DNA from: Phycisphaerae bacterium
Lineage (GTDB): Bacteria > Planctomycetota > Phycisphaerae > UBA1845
Assembly: GCA_024102815.1 (NCBI GenBank)
Contig: JAGFJJ010000076.1
Span: forward strand, 124,001 to 188,000
Reading direction: 5' to 3'
DNA: 64,000 nucleotides
Part shown: positions 1-8,097 of the stretch, one piece after another
How the letters are laid out: each line of letters opens with the position of its first letter
Position numbering within the stretch: the stretch's first letter is position 1
The notes under the pieces: model-generated
What the model saw: the letters and a program-made list of their open reading frames with translations, nothing else
Databases searched by the model: none
Told to the model about the DNA's origin: nothing
Program-made: the position numbers and the translations under genes

Positions 1-1177
1 CCGGCCCGATGCCTTGTTCGATGGGCAGCGGCTCGATGGTGCGAACGTCGCTCTCCGAGAGCTCGTAGCCTTCCGGGAACGAGCCGAACGCGTACACGTT
101 CACCAGCCTCGCCCCGTATTGGCTCACCACGAACAACAGGTACTCCACGTTGAACGATTTGTGCACGTACTTTTTGAAGTAGGGGATCGACGTGGCGTCG
201 ATTGCCAGCGTGGAGGGCAGGGCCAGCGCCCCGGGCTGATCTCCCGGTCCGCCGAAACGCATCAGCGTCTGGCCGTCGCTATCGAACATCTGCACGATTT
301 CCGTCGCGCCGTCCACGACGTAAATGATGCCGTCGGGACCGACGCGGATGCCGCGCGGGCGCCCGAACTGTCCGAGTTGATAGCCGGGCGTGCCCTTGGT
401 CCAGATGGCCGTGCCGTCCGGTGCCAGTTTCTGAATGCGCCAGTTGTGCGTGTCGCTCACGTAGATGTTGCCGTCCTTGTCGATGTCCAGGCTGTTGGGG
501 ATGCGGAACTGTCCGGGTTCACCGCCGCCGCTGCCCAGGGTGCGGAGCACCGTTCCGTCACTGCGGTTCATGACCACGATCTGCGGCGTGTCGTCGTTGT
601 CGAGCACGTACAGTTCGTTGCCGTGCAGGGCAATGTCCACGGGGCGGCAGGGCTCGGGCACGTTGTGCGCGGCGACATATTGGTCATCCGGGCCGAAGAC
701 GACCACCTGCTTGCGGCTGGTGTCCACGACAAACTTGTAGCCCAGCGGATCGATTTCCACGTTGATGGGCTTTTTCAATCGGCCCTGGCCGCGAATGCCC
801 AATTGCGTGAACACGCCGTTCTTGAAATCGAGCTTGCACAGGGCCAGCCCCTTGGTGTCACAGACGTAAACGGCGCCGTCCCGCGCCGCGATACCGTACG
901 GCTTGTTGATCGCCCGTCGGGAAACCTGCTCCTCGCCGAGGATGAACGACTCGAAGGCGCCGCGCTGTTCCTCGACCTGGTCGGCCCCACTGGCCCACGT
1001 CAGAAACTGAATGCGCGGCGCGGCCGGCGGCGCAGGAAAGAACAGGGGCTTGGTGGTTGACTTGGGCGTGCTGGCGCAGCCGGCGACGAGCAGCAGGGTC
1101 GCCGCGAGGCCGGGCGCGATCCGGTTCGGGCGGCAATTTCGGACTCCATTACTGAAGCGAGGATGTAACGGCAGCAT
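1..1177 (-). CDS. NHL-repeat lipoprotein, C-terminus beyond the window
   Basis: The frame is open to the window edge, so about 392 residues are visible and the C-terminus is missing. The ATG at 1177 follows a full AAGGAGGT ribosome site (1186-1193) by eight bases. Residues 1-34 are a lipoprotein signal ending in the lipobox VAGC (Cys34). From about residue 85 the protein repeats the NHL propeller pattern, for example KPYGIAARDGAVYVCD, DKDGNIYVSDTHN and RVGPDGIIYVVD. NHL propellers are binding scaffolds rather than enzymes as a family. It is the last gene of a minus-strand run of multihaem cytochromes, so a membrane-anchored scaffold in that electron chain is inferred. A sigma-54-like promoter (1288-1303) lies just upstream. 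Fold call firm, role inferred. Confidence 0.85.
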   Translation of the reverse strand, partial: MLPLHPRFSNGVRNCRPNRIAPGLAATLLLVAGCASTPKSTTKPLFFPAPPAAPRIQFLTWASGADQVEEQRGAFESFILGEEQVSRRAINKPYGIAARDGAVYVCDTKGLALCKLDFKNGVFTQLGIRGQGRLKKPINVEIDPLGYKFVVDTSRKQVVVFGPDDQYVAAHNVPEPCRPVDIALHGNELYVLDNDDTPQIVVMNRSDGTVLRTLGSGGGEPGQFRIPNSLDIDKDGNIYVSDTHNWRIQKLAPDGTAIWTKGTPGYQLGQFGRPRGIRVGPDGIIYVVDGATEIVQMFDSDGQTLMRFGGPGDQPGALALPSTLAIDATSIPYFKKYVHKSFNVEYLLFVVSQYGARLVNVYAFGSFPEGYELSESDVRTIEPLPIEQGIGP

Positions 1178-1287
1178 GGTCGGCGACCTCCTTGTGGCTT
1201 CGTGGAATCATGCGGACGCGAAGCCCGGGTGCAAGAGGGAATTCGCGCAGACGGGACTCGGATTCCTCTCTCCTGCCAGCAGTACCA

Positions 1288-1303
1288 AGCACAACCCGTG
1301 CCG
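1288..1303 (-). promoter_or_regulatory. Candidate sigma-54 promoter of the NHL lipoprotein gene
   Basis: On the minus strand the sequence CGGCACGGGTTGTGCT carries GG and GC separated by exactly ten bases, with GGCACG at -24 and TGCT at -12 (consensus TGGCACG-N4-TTGCW). Transcription would start near 1276, about 100 bases before the ATG at 1177. Three perfect palindromes lie immediately upstream (1325-1374). Read by eye, not scored. Confidence 0.5.
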
Positions 1304-1324
1304 CGCAGTGGCTGCGCATGAAAA

Positions 1325-1374
1325 GACGCACGTGCGTCGGGACAGCCGCGCACGTGCGCCAGTTTTCGCGAAAA
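1325..1374. promoter_or_regulatory. Three adjacent perfect palindromes, possible activator sites
   Basis: GACGCACGTGCGTC (1325-1338), GCGCACGTGCGC (1348-1359) and TTTTCGCGAAAA (1363-1374) are each perfect palindromes. The first two share the core CGCACGTGCG, with centres 22 bp apart, about two helical turns. They lie 22 to 71 bp upstream of the sigma-54-like promoter of the NHL gene, where enhancer-type sites would be expected. On the minus strand the first palindrome is followed by TTTT, so a terminator for the preceding tetrahaem gene is an alternative. Confidence 0.45.
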
Positions 1375-1404
1375 AGCGAGGCGGCGGGATTCTCTCCGTG
1401 GGAT

Positions 1405-1425
1405 CGGGGGTCAGGAGGGCCCCCG
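1405..1425 (-). terminator. GC hairpin downstream of the tetrahaem gene
   Basis: CGGGGG (1420-1425 read on the minus strand) pairs with CCCCCG (1405-1410) around a nine-base loop, 23 bases after the stop codon of the tetrahaem cytochrome. There is no T run, so it may protect the mRNA end rather than terminate transcription. Confidence 0.3.
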
Positions 1426-1447
1426 CCGCCCCCGCAGGCTGAATCCG

Positions 1448-2095
1448 TTACTTAATGTGGCACTGCAGGCAGAGATAGCTTTCCTGGATCGGTACCAGCA
1501 GGAAGTTGCCCAGGCCGTTGTTATGCACATTGTGGCACGAGGTGCACTCCACGCGCTGGGCGCCGCTGATCTCCACCAGGTGCACGCCCGGTCCACCGTT
1601 GATGCCGGGATCGAAACTGGCGGGGTCGTTGTACTCGGCCGGGGAGCTGGTCGGATACTCCACGCCGATGGGGTGGTCGTCCGACAGGTCGGTGCCGAGG
1701 TTGGCGTCGCCGGTGATCACGATGCCGGTTCCGCCGTTTCCACCGTAATTGTCGATGGCCGTGACGCCGTCATGGCAGCTCAGGCAGAGCTTGCTGGCGC
1801 CCTCGGGCTGGTTGGCCGTGCTCTTGTACATGACGAATGTCTCCTGTGTCTCCGCATGGTTCCACAGGACGTTCTCGTCGCCGGGCTTCAAGGCGTTGTG
1901 CGGCGTGTGGCAGGGCAGGCAGACCTGGTTGCCGGGAATGGTCACGCCGGGATACAGGGCGAGATTGTGGGGCGAGTTCACCACGCTCACGGAGGGATAC
2001 GTTGTCTCATCCCCCGGGATGATCCCCTGCCCCAGCGCCGTCGAAGCAAACATCACCACAACTACGACCGGTAGAACTCGAAGAAACGCTCTCAT
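1448..2095 (-). CDS. Exported tetrahaem c-type cytochrome
   Basis: The 215-residue product begins with a signal peptide (residues 1-22, cleavage after ALG) and has four CXXCH haem sites: CLPCH (59-63), CLSCH, CTSCH and CLQCH close to the C-terminus. Spaced CLSCHDGV and CTSCHNVH motifs with GVEYP and DHPIGV stretches between are typical of the doubled-CXXCH family of periplasmic electron carriers. GGGAG (2105-2109) sits nine bases before the ATG, and a small hairpin (CAACC 2109-2113 with GGTTG 2118-2122) abuts that site. It shares its arrangement (two paired sites, DHPIGV-like motif) with the pentahaem protein at 8524-9276, so the two may be paralogues. Electron-transfer role is established for the family; the partner is inferred from context. 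Confidence 0.9.
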   Translation of the reverse strand: MRAFLRVLPVVVVVMFASTALGQGIIPGDETTYPSVSVVNSPHNLALYPGVTIPGNQVCLPCHTPHNALKPGDENVLWNHAETQETFVMYKSTANQPEGASKLCLSCHDGVTAIDNYGGNGGTGIVITGDANLGTDLSDDHPIGVEYPTSSPAEYNDPASFDPGINGGPGVHLVEISGAQRVECTSCHNVHNNGLGNFLLVPIQESYLCLQCHIK

Positions 2096-2442
2096 CGCTT
2101 ACTGCTCCCAACCTGAGGGTTGAACGAAATCACCAAAGAAACCGATCCGGATGACGACCACCCCGATCGGGTTCGAGCCCCGCCCGGCCCACCTTGCCGT
2201 TGCCGGACCCTCCATCACCTCTCAGAAGGCACCTTCCGTACCACCGTTCAGCGAATCTGCCATCGCCCCCGCCCGTATCACCTCGCCGAATCTAACTCCC
2301 TTGAAAACATGGTCTTATAGGCGAGCTGGGAACCGATGAGCCTGGAACCCCCCAACGCGACGCCGCACGCGTCGTTCCCAATCTTGAGAATGATCCGGTG
2401 CCGGTTCCAAATCTTGGGAAGCTACGGGCTTGGGCTCAGGGG
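2096..2442. other. 347-bp gap between two cytochrome genes, with a 17-bp direct repeat
   Basis: No gene or RNA was recognised. It holds an imperfect direct repeat, GTTCCCAATCTTGAGAA (2374-2390) and GTTCCAAATCTTGGGAA (2404-2420), 15 of 17 bases identical and spaced 30 bp start to start. The spacing of about three helical turns would suit a pair of protein sites. No convincing sigma-54 motif was found here, so the tetrahaem gene may be read from the upstream gene or from another promoter type. Confidence 0.4.
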
Positions 2443-3792
2443 CTAATTCGATGCCGATGCCGTATCGTCGGGCATGTTGATGACCGGCGTTTCGCGGTTG
2501 TAGCGGAAGGGCCGGTGACACCCCGGCGCACAGCTCCCTCCCGCGGGACTCTCGCGAAACTTGATGGGGATGTCCCAGGCTCCGAAGGGAACGCTGTCGG
2601 CGATCAGCTTGGGGCGCTCGGTGGCGTGAACATCGTGACACGCCCGGCAGGTACGCCCCTTGGGCGACCGGTGGACGTGGAGATAGTGCAGGTTTTGCTT
2701 GCCGTTGCGGAAGCCGGTGGCGCTCTCCGTTTCCGCCTCGGCCATCGCCTCCCCGTCGTGGCAATCCAGGCAAAGTGCATAAGTCTTCGCATCGTACGGA
2801 GCATAGAAGCTGGCCGGATAGGCCTCGCTGGCAAGGGCGACGAACGACGAGCCGTGCGCCGCATGGCAGGTCACGCAGTCGCCGTCCTCGATCGGCCCGT
2901 GCTTGACCGGCTTCTCAATGATCTGGGCGATGTTCTTCAGTTTTCGGCCGTCCGTGGTGGTTACTTCCCGGTCGTGGCAGCTCAGGCAGAGCTTCATGGA
3001 CGTCTCGGGAAGCAGCGCTTTCTGCGCGGAGGCGTGCGCGTCGTGGCAGTTGGCGCAGGCCCGGCCGACCGTGACCACGCTGTGCTTGACCTTCGCCTCG
3101 GTTGCCTGTTCGCCGATGTCGTCGTGGCAATCCATGCAGAGCGTCGGCAGGCCCTGGGTCAGGAATTTGGCGTTGTCGGCGCTATGCGGACGATGGCATG
3201 ACGTGCAGTCGTCGGACACCGCCTCATGAACAACCTTGGCATGATCCAGCCGGTCCTTCATGGCCGCGTGGCACTTCAGGCACAGGGGTTTCCCCTCCTC
3301 GACGAGCAAGTGCTTATGCGAGGAGGCATGCGGCGCGTGGCAGACCGTGCATGACCCCGCCGCCACCGGACCGTGCTGATACTTCAGCCCGTCCACGACA
3401 TCGTCGTGGCAATCACCGCAGAGCGCCGCCTGCGGCTGCAAGAGCAGCCCTTTCTGCGCCGAGCCGTGCGGATCATGGCAATCGGTACACGCCCCGTCGG
3501 TGACGGCATCATGTTTGACGTCCCCCTCGAAAGCGTCGTGGCAATCCAGGCAGAGGCCGTTGCCTTCGGTCGTGAAGGTGAAGCGATGGGCCGCCTCATC
3601 CGTCAATTCGTGACAGATGTCGCAACTTTCCAGGGGATCGTGAATGACGGCCCGCTTGGCGAAGCCGTCGTGACACCCGGTCGATGAGCATCCCTTGCTG
3701 TAGTCCGGCGGCGCGGCCAGTACCGAAGTCGCCAGGAGCAGGGGGAGCAAAACCAGAGCAGCCAGCGCCGACCGAGTTGACCCTGAATTCAA
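2443..3792 (-). CDS. Exported multihaem c-type cytochrome, 13 CXXCH sites plus CX4CH and CX3CH
   Basis: The 449-residue product has a signal peptide (about 1-26) and a regular series of haem sites: CDICH, CLDCH, CTDCH, CGDCH, CTVCH, CLKCH, CTSCH, CMDCH, CANCH, CLSCH, CVTCH, CLDCH and CRACH. The first site is CSSTGCH (residues 35-41, CX4CH) and the last is CAPGCH (421-426, CX3CH), for up to 15 haems. Many sites are followed by D/APHGS or HASA, as in the doubled-CXXCH family. The start is the TTG at 3792: it lies five bases after GGGAGGT (3798-3804) and overlaps the stop of the upstream gene by four bases, so the two are translationally coupled. A periplasmic electron wire is the expected role. 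Confidence 0.9.
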   Translation of the reverse strand: MNSGSTRSALAALVLLPLLLATSVLAAPPDYSKGCSSTGCHDGFAKRAVIHDPLESCDICHELTDEAAHRFTFTTEGNGLCLDCHDAFEGDVKHDAVTDGACTDCHDPHGSAQKGLLLQPQAALCGDCHDDVVDGLKYQHGPVAAGSCTVCHAPHASSHKHLLVEEGKPLCLKCHAAMKDRLDHAKVVHEAVSDDCTSCHRPHSADNAKFLTQGLPTLCMDCHDDIGEQATEAKVKHSVVTVGRACANCHDAHASAQKALLPETSMKLCLSCHDREVTTTDGRKLKNIAQIIEKPVKHGPIEDGDCVTCHAAHGSSFVALASEAYPASFYAPYDAKTYALCLDCHDGEAMAEAETESATGFRNGKQNLHYLHVHRSPKGRTCRACHDVHATERPKLIADSVPFGAWDIPIKFRESPAGGSCAPGCHRPFRYNRETPVINMPDDTASASN

Positions 3793-4970
3793 GGATGACC
3801 TCCCATCCCTTTGCTTCCGGCTTGCGGACCGAACGAAATCGCGATCGGCCCCGCCGGGGTCTCCAAGACACGAGCCTTGCCGATCTCCAGCCAGGCCTCT
3901 TCATCCGATCCGGAGGCTCCCGGGAACCGCACCTGCAAGGCCGTGACCGAGCCGGAACCGGGTGCCGCCTTGTAACTCTCCACCAGTTTCCCGGCAGGCA
4001 CGAACTGTTCCATCGAGAAGGTATATCGCGAGCTCGGGATGGGATTGGCCTCGCCGAGCTCCAGTTTTGCGACTTCGACCTTGCCCTCGTAGCGCAGCCA
4101 CGACTCGGTGTTCTTTCTCGCGATGGTGACCAGCACGTAGTCGGGGCTCGGCCGCTCACGCTCCGCCGGGCAATCGAGCCGCAATCCGCAGGCCACGCCG
4201 CCGTCGCCCGCCTGGCTGAACCCCGGGAACTTGCTGAATACCCAGCGTTCCTCGGCCTTCTCGCCTTTCTTCAGTCGGACGAGCACGCCCGGGTTGATCC
4301 GCGCATCCGAGAGATTCTTCGGCTCCTTCGTTTTCTCGTCGTATCCGAAGTGTGGATGGAACCTGAGCACTTCGACGGACAATCCACCGTCAAAGGTCAG
4401 CTTTTTCCCCGGCGCGGCTTCGATGCGCCCCGGTTCGCCCGACGGCGGTGCGATCTCCAGCATCGGCGCTCGCTCAAACTCGTGCTTGAACTGATCGAAA
4501 AGTACGTCCCGCTGGTCAACGTCCGGCACGGACATGTACCGCCACGTGCCGATCAGGCTGGTGAGCCGATTCCGCGCCGGATCATCCGCCATCAGCCACC
4601 GGCGATAGGACTGCTTGGCGCCCACGATGGCCAGCAGCAATCCCGGTGTGCCGCCTTCTTCGATCGGGACGACCTGCTGATCGAATGACGCGTTGGGTAT
4701 GAACTGCGTCATCGTGATGGCGGCGCCGTCTCCCTTTGACGAAATGGACACCTTCTGGTCCAGACGTGCCGGGATGGACGTGTCCGCAAGATCGATAGCC
4801 ACGTCATGCCAGTCGGAGTGGGGATCGTCCGCGAATTTCCATTGGAGGTAAAACGTCTGGCCCGGCATCGGCGGATGGAATCCGTGTCCCGGCGGCGTCG
4901 CGAGCGCCCCCGCCGAGAGCGCCGTTGTGAAGACCAGCGCCGCCGTGAACATCGATGTTCGGCGTATCAA
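3789..4970 (-). CDS. Exported protein with two similar beta domains, possibly ResB-like
   Basis: The 393-residue product starts at TTG 4970, preceded by AAGGAAGG, and begins with a signal peptide ending ALA (about residue 24). Two halves resemble each other: ITMTQFIPNASFDQQV with a later WLMADDP, and FSMEQFVPAGKLVESY with a later AWLEIGKA. This pattern, a polar strand followed by P-x-L-x-V and W-L, recalls the soluble domains of planctomycete ResB cytochrome c biogenesis proteins, but the ResB membrane segments are absent. It is coupled to the multihaem cytochrome gene by a four-base overlap, which supports a role in cytochrome maturation or as its partner. The family call is tentative. Confidence 0.55.
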   Translation of the reverse strand: MIRRTSMFTAALVFTTALSAGALATPPGHGFHPPMPGQTFYLQWKFADDPHSDWHDVAIDLADTSIPARLDQKVSISSKGDGAAITMTQFIPNASFDQQVVPIEEGGTPGLLLAIVGAKQSYRRWLMADDPARNRLTSLIGTWRYMSVPDVDQRDVLFDQFKHEFERAPMLEIAPPSGEPGRIEAAPGKKLTFDGGLSVEVLRFHPHFGYDEKTKEPKNLSDARINPGVLVRLKKGEKAEERWVFSKFPGFSQAGDGGVACGLRLDCPAERERPSPDYVLVTIARKNTESWLRYEGKVEVAKLELGEANPIPSSRYTFSMEQFVPAGKLVESYKAAPGSGSVTALQVRFPGASGSDEEAWLEIGKARVLETPAGPIAISFGPQAGSKGMGGHP

Positions 4971-5002
4971 TGAAGACCTTCCTTTTCTCGGCGATTGTCG
5001 AA

Positions 5003-6388
5003 TCAGGCCACCGCGGCTTCCGGACCGCTCTTGCCATACTTGGACAAACCGTGCTCATCGAGCTTGCGGTAAAGGCTGGACAATCCGATACCCAGCGCAT
5101 CGGCGGCCGCAGCCTTGTTGTTCTCGAACATCGCCAGCACTTTCAGCAGGTGCTGGCGCTCGAATTCCGCGTTGGCGGCGCGGAGATTCAGGCAATCGGC
5201 GTCGCCGCGCGGACCGGCGCCGGCGAGGAAGATCAGGTCATCGGCGCCCACCTCGGCCCCATCGGCGAAAATCAGCGCCCGTTCGACGACGTTCTCGAAC
5301 TCCCGCACGTTTCCGCGCCATGAATGCCGGCAGAGAAGCTGCACGGCTTCCGGTGAGAACCCCGGACAATCCGTGTTCAACTCCGCGTTGTACTTCGCCA
5401 CGAAATGATCCAGCAGCGGGGGGATGTCCTCCGAGCGCTGCCGCAGCGGCGGAATATCCAGGCGCAACACATTGAGGCGGTAGTACAGATCCTCGCGGAA
5501 CTGTCCCTTGGCAATCGCCTTTTCCAGATCGGAGTTGGTGGCGGCCACGATGCGGATGTTGACCGGCCGAGGCCGATGATCGCCCACGCGCGTGATCGCC
5601 CGGTCTTCGATGGCTCGCAGCAGCACGGCCTGGCTCTTCAGCGGCAGATTGCCGATTTCGTCGAGAAACAGCGTGCCCCCGTCGGCCGCTTCGAAATAGC
5701 CGATGTGATCCGAATTGGCGCCGGTAAACGCCCCCTTGCGATAGCCGAACAGCTCGCTCTCCACCAACGTGTCCACCAGTCCGCCGCAGTTCACCGCGAC
5801 GAAGGCCCGGTCCCGCGTAACGCCCGAGTAGTGCAGCGCCCGGGCGATAACCTCCTTGCCCGTGCCGCTCTCGCCGCAGACGAGCACATTGCTCATTGTG
5901 CCGTTGATCCGCTCGATCGACCGGCGGATGAAGTGCATCGCCTGAGAGTCGCCGACGATCTCCGTCACGGCGTGGGCCTGTCGCAACTGCTTGCGCAGCA
6001 CCTCGTTCTGCCGTTCGAGATCGTCCTGGGCGAGCAGGCGCTTCAGCTTGAAAATCAACTCGTCGAAGATCAGCGGCTTGCAGAGATAGTCGCGTGCCCC
6101 GTTCTTCATCGCCTCCACGGCCGTTTCGACCTCGCCGAATGCCGTAATGACGATGATGCTCGCATCCGGGGCGTGCTCCTTGGCGTGGCGGATCAGGTCC
6201 ATTCCGTTGATCCGCGGCATGCGCAGATCGGTGATCATGGCATCGATGGCCCGTTGCTTGAGCGCGCGGAGCGCGGCCGCGCCGTCGGCGCAGGCGATCA
6301 CCTCGAACCCTTCATCCTCCAGCACCTGCGCAAGGTTCTTGCGCAGCGTCTCCTCGTCGTCCGCCAGTAGAATGCAGTGCGTACTCAT
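5003..6388 (-). CDS. Sigma-54-dependent response regulator, NtrC family
   Basis: The 461-residue protein has the complete NtrC layout. A receiver domain spans about 1-120, with the acidic pair D10-D11 and the phospho-acceptor D54 in MITDLRMP. An AAA+ domain follows with Walker A GESGTGKE (172-179), the sigma-54 contact loop GAFTGA (218-223) and FLDEIG as Walker B. A Fis-type helix-turn-helix ends the protein (GIGLSSLYRKL). The ATG at 6388 was chosen because the receiver begins immediately after it; longer forms add 75 unrelated residues. It lies five bases downstream of the kinase gene. It should hydrolyse ATP to open sigma-54 promoters, and five such promoter candidates lie nearby. Confidence 0.95.
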   Translation of the reverse strand: MSTHCILLADDEETLRKNLAQVLEDEGFEVIACADGAAALRALKQRAIDAMITDLRMPRINGMDLIRHAKEHAPDASIIVITAFGEVETAVEAMKNGARDYLCKPLIFDELIFKLKRLLAQDDLERQNEVLRKQLRQAHAVTEIVGDSQAMHFIRRSIERINGTMSNVLVCGESGTGKEVIARALHYSGVTRDRAFVAVNCGGLVDTLVESELFGYRKGAFTGANSDHIGYFEAADGGTLFLDEIGNLPLKSQAVLLRAIEDRAITRVGDHRPRPVNIRIVAATNSDLEKAIAKGQFREDLYYRLNVLRLDIPPLRQRSEDIPPLLDHFVAKYNAELNTDCPGFSPEAVQLLCRHSWRGNVREFENVVERALIFADGAEVGADDLIFLAGAGPRGDADCLNLRAANAEFERQHLLKVLAMFENNKAAAADALGIGLSSLYRKLDEHGLSKYGKSGPEAAVA

Positions 6389-6393
6389 GTGAT

Positions 6394-7881
6394 TCAGCCT
6401 TCCGGTGGTTTCCGGAGAATCGGCAAAAGGACCGTAAATCGCGTCCCCTCCCCCACGATCGAGTCGAACTCGATCGTTCCCCCGTGCTTCTGGACGATCC
6501 CGTAACTCACCGAGAGCCCGAGCCCCGTCCCCTGGCCCGGCTCCTTGGTCGTAAAGAAGGGCTCGAAAACGCGCCGGCCCACATCCGGCGCAATCCCGCA
6601 GCCCGTGTCGCAAACCTCCACCGCGATGTCGCCCCGCCGCCGCGAGGCGCGAATCGTCAGCGTTCCGCCTTCGGACATCGCGTCCAGCGCGTTGAGCGCC
6701 AGATTGAGAAACACCTGTTGAAGTTCGCCGCGGAGCCCATACGTCGTCGGAACGTCGTCGTGCACGGACAGATCAATCTTCACGCTCCGCGCCTTGCGGT
6801 TGAACGAGACCAGCGCCACGACCTCCTTCAACAGGCTGTCGATGTCAACCAGTTCCCAGGTCGCGGCGCTGGGACGTGCCAGGCTCACCATCTGTCGCAC
6901 CGTTCCCGAAATTCGTTGAATGTGCGTCTGAATGAGATCGAGCTGATCGCTGATCGGCTCCGACGACGATCGCGACGCGCGTTTGACCATTTGCACGATC
7001 GAGGAAATGCTCGAAAGGGGATTGCCGATCTCGTGCGCCACGCCCGCGGCCATCTGCCCGACCGCGACCATTTTCTCCTTTTCGACAAGCTTGGAGCGCA
7101 TCCGGCCGAGCTGGCGATTCTCCTGTTCCAGCAGGAACATCAGGTTGTTGAAGCTCTCGCCGAGTTCCGTGAGTTTGTCAGGGCACGATCGCCGGAAAAC
7201 GGCGCAGTCGTGGCATTGCTGGAGCTCGATCTCCGGTGCGTCCTTGCCCCGGCACGCTCCGCCCAGCGCCACAACCTGCCAGCAGCGCTGACCCGGCGAC
7301 GAGTACATCGGGCACTCCGTGCGGGTGCAGTGCAATGCGTCCCGGCAGTGCACCAGATGCGGATTCTCAAAGCGCGAACGCAGCGAGCCGTCTGTCTTGT
7401 AGCCTTCGAGAAGTCGGGCGAGATGGTCCGCCGTTGCCGCCAGCAGGCGATGCTGCCGGTCCATCACCAGGTACACGCCGGAACTCGTCACGGCCGTGAC
7501 AACTCCCGCCCAGGCCGTGAGCAAGCCGTGCTCCCAGCCGATCGACAGCGTCGGGAGAAGCCGTCGCAGTGTCACCGCCCACAGGACGAACAAGGCGGCG
7601 AGTACGAACAGGACGCCGAGGGGGATCAGCAGCAAGGGTCGGCCGACACGCGCCAATGGGATGTGCGCCGAGGACCCGCCGGCGGCTGCCCCGCCGGGAG
7701 AACGGTAGTCCGCCACCGAGACATTCGATTCTGCGGAAAAATCCCCATCCGAAATGGGCTTGGCCGAACCGCGCTGTGTGACGCGCTGCGGCGAAGCGTC
7801 CGCGGTTGGGACGCCGAGCTCGACCTTTGGCCGGCCGGGCGCAGGGTCCACGCGGGGGCTGGGATTGGAGCGCACCTCCAT
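6394..7881 (-). CDS. Membrane histidine kinase with an eight-Cys linker
   Basis: The 495-residue protein has a long polar N-terminus, two membrane helices (about 82-104 and 119-140) and almost no periplasmic loop. A cytoplasmic linker then carries eight cysteines (179, 185, 190, 200, 210, 223, 226, 233; motifs CTRTECPMY, RCWQ, CHDC). The H-box is VAHEIGNPLSS with His283, followed by N, G1 (DTGCGIA) and G2 (GTGLGLS) ATPase motifs. The linker resembles Cys-rich segments seen in kinases of metal- and sulfur-respiring bacteria, and could hold an Fe-S cluster or zinc; this is inference. The gene is paired with the sigma-54 response regulator downstream and has a sigma-54-like promoter of its own (8022-8037), which suggests autoregulation. 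Confidence 0.93.
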   Translation of the reverse strand: MEVRSNPSPRVDPAPGRPKVELGVPTADASPQRVTQRGSAKPISDGDFSAESNVSVADYRSPGGAAAGGSSAHIPLARVGRPLLLIPLGVLFVLAALFVLWAVTLRRLLPTLSIGWEHGLLTAWAGVVTAVTSSGVYLVMDRQHRLLAATADHLARLLEGYKTDGSLRSRFENPHLVHCRDALHCTRTECPMYSSPGQRCWQVVALGGACRGKDAPEIELQQCHDCAVFRRSCPDKLTELGESFNNLMFLLEQENRQLGRMRSKLVEKEKMVAVGQMAAGVAHEIGNPLSSISSIVQMVKRASRSSSEPISDQLDLIQTHIQRISGTVRQMVSLARPSAATWELVDIDSLLKEVVALVSFNRKARSVKIDLSVHDDVPTTYGLRGELQQVFLNLALNALDAMSEGGTLTIRASRRRGDIAVEVCDTGCGIAPDVGRRVFEPFFTTKEPGQGTGLGLSVSYGIVQKHGGTIEFDSIVGEGTRFTVLLPILRKPPEG

Positions 7882-8021
7882 GGGGCGGACTCACGTCGGT
7901 GGGCGGGTGTCCCGGGGGAAGAATTGACGAATAATTCCTGACGGCCCAAGCCCGGGAACGGGCAGCGGAAAGACACTTTCCCTCTCCGTTGGTGCCCGCC
8001 TCTCACCGTTGAGAATCATAG

Positions 8022-8037
8022 GGCAACTGCCGTGCCG
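8022..8037 (-). promoter_or_regulatory. Candidate sigma-54 promoter of the kinase-regulator operon
   Basis: The minus strand reads CGGCACGGCAGTTGCC, a GG-N10-GC pair with full GGCACG at -24 and TTGC at -12. This is the closest match to the consensus among the five candidates seen. Transcription would start near 8011, about 130 bases upstream of the kinase ATG. Confidence 0.6.
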
Positions 8038-8081
8038 TTTCGCCAGGAATTCCCCTCGTAGTCGGTAGACAAATCGGACGT

Positions 8082-8097
8082 CGGCATGCATCTTGCT
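8082..8097 (+). promoter_or_regulatory. Candidate sigma-54 promoter of the small lipoprotein gene
   Basis: CGGCATGCATCTTGCT has GG and GC ten bases apart, GGCATG at -24 and TTGCT at -12. Transcription would start near 8108, about 85 bases before the GTG start at 8193. It diverges from the promoter at 8022-8037. Confidence 0.55.

Noticed and set aside
2096..2442. Sigma-54 promoter before the tetrahaem gene
   Set aside because: The only GG-N10-GC pair on the minus strand here (GG-TCCGGCAACG-GC) lacks the GGCA of a -24 box.
6389..6613. 75-residue N-terminal extension of the response regulator
   Set aside because: It overlaps the 3' end of the kinase gene in another frame and the receiver domain begins exactly at the ATG 6388.
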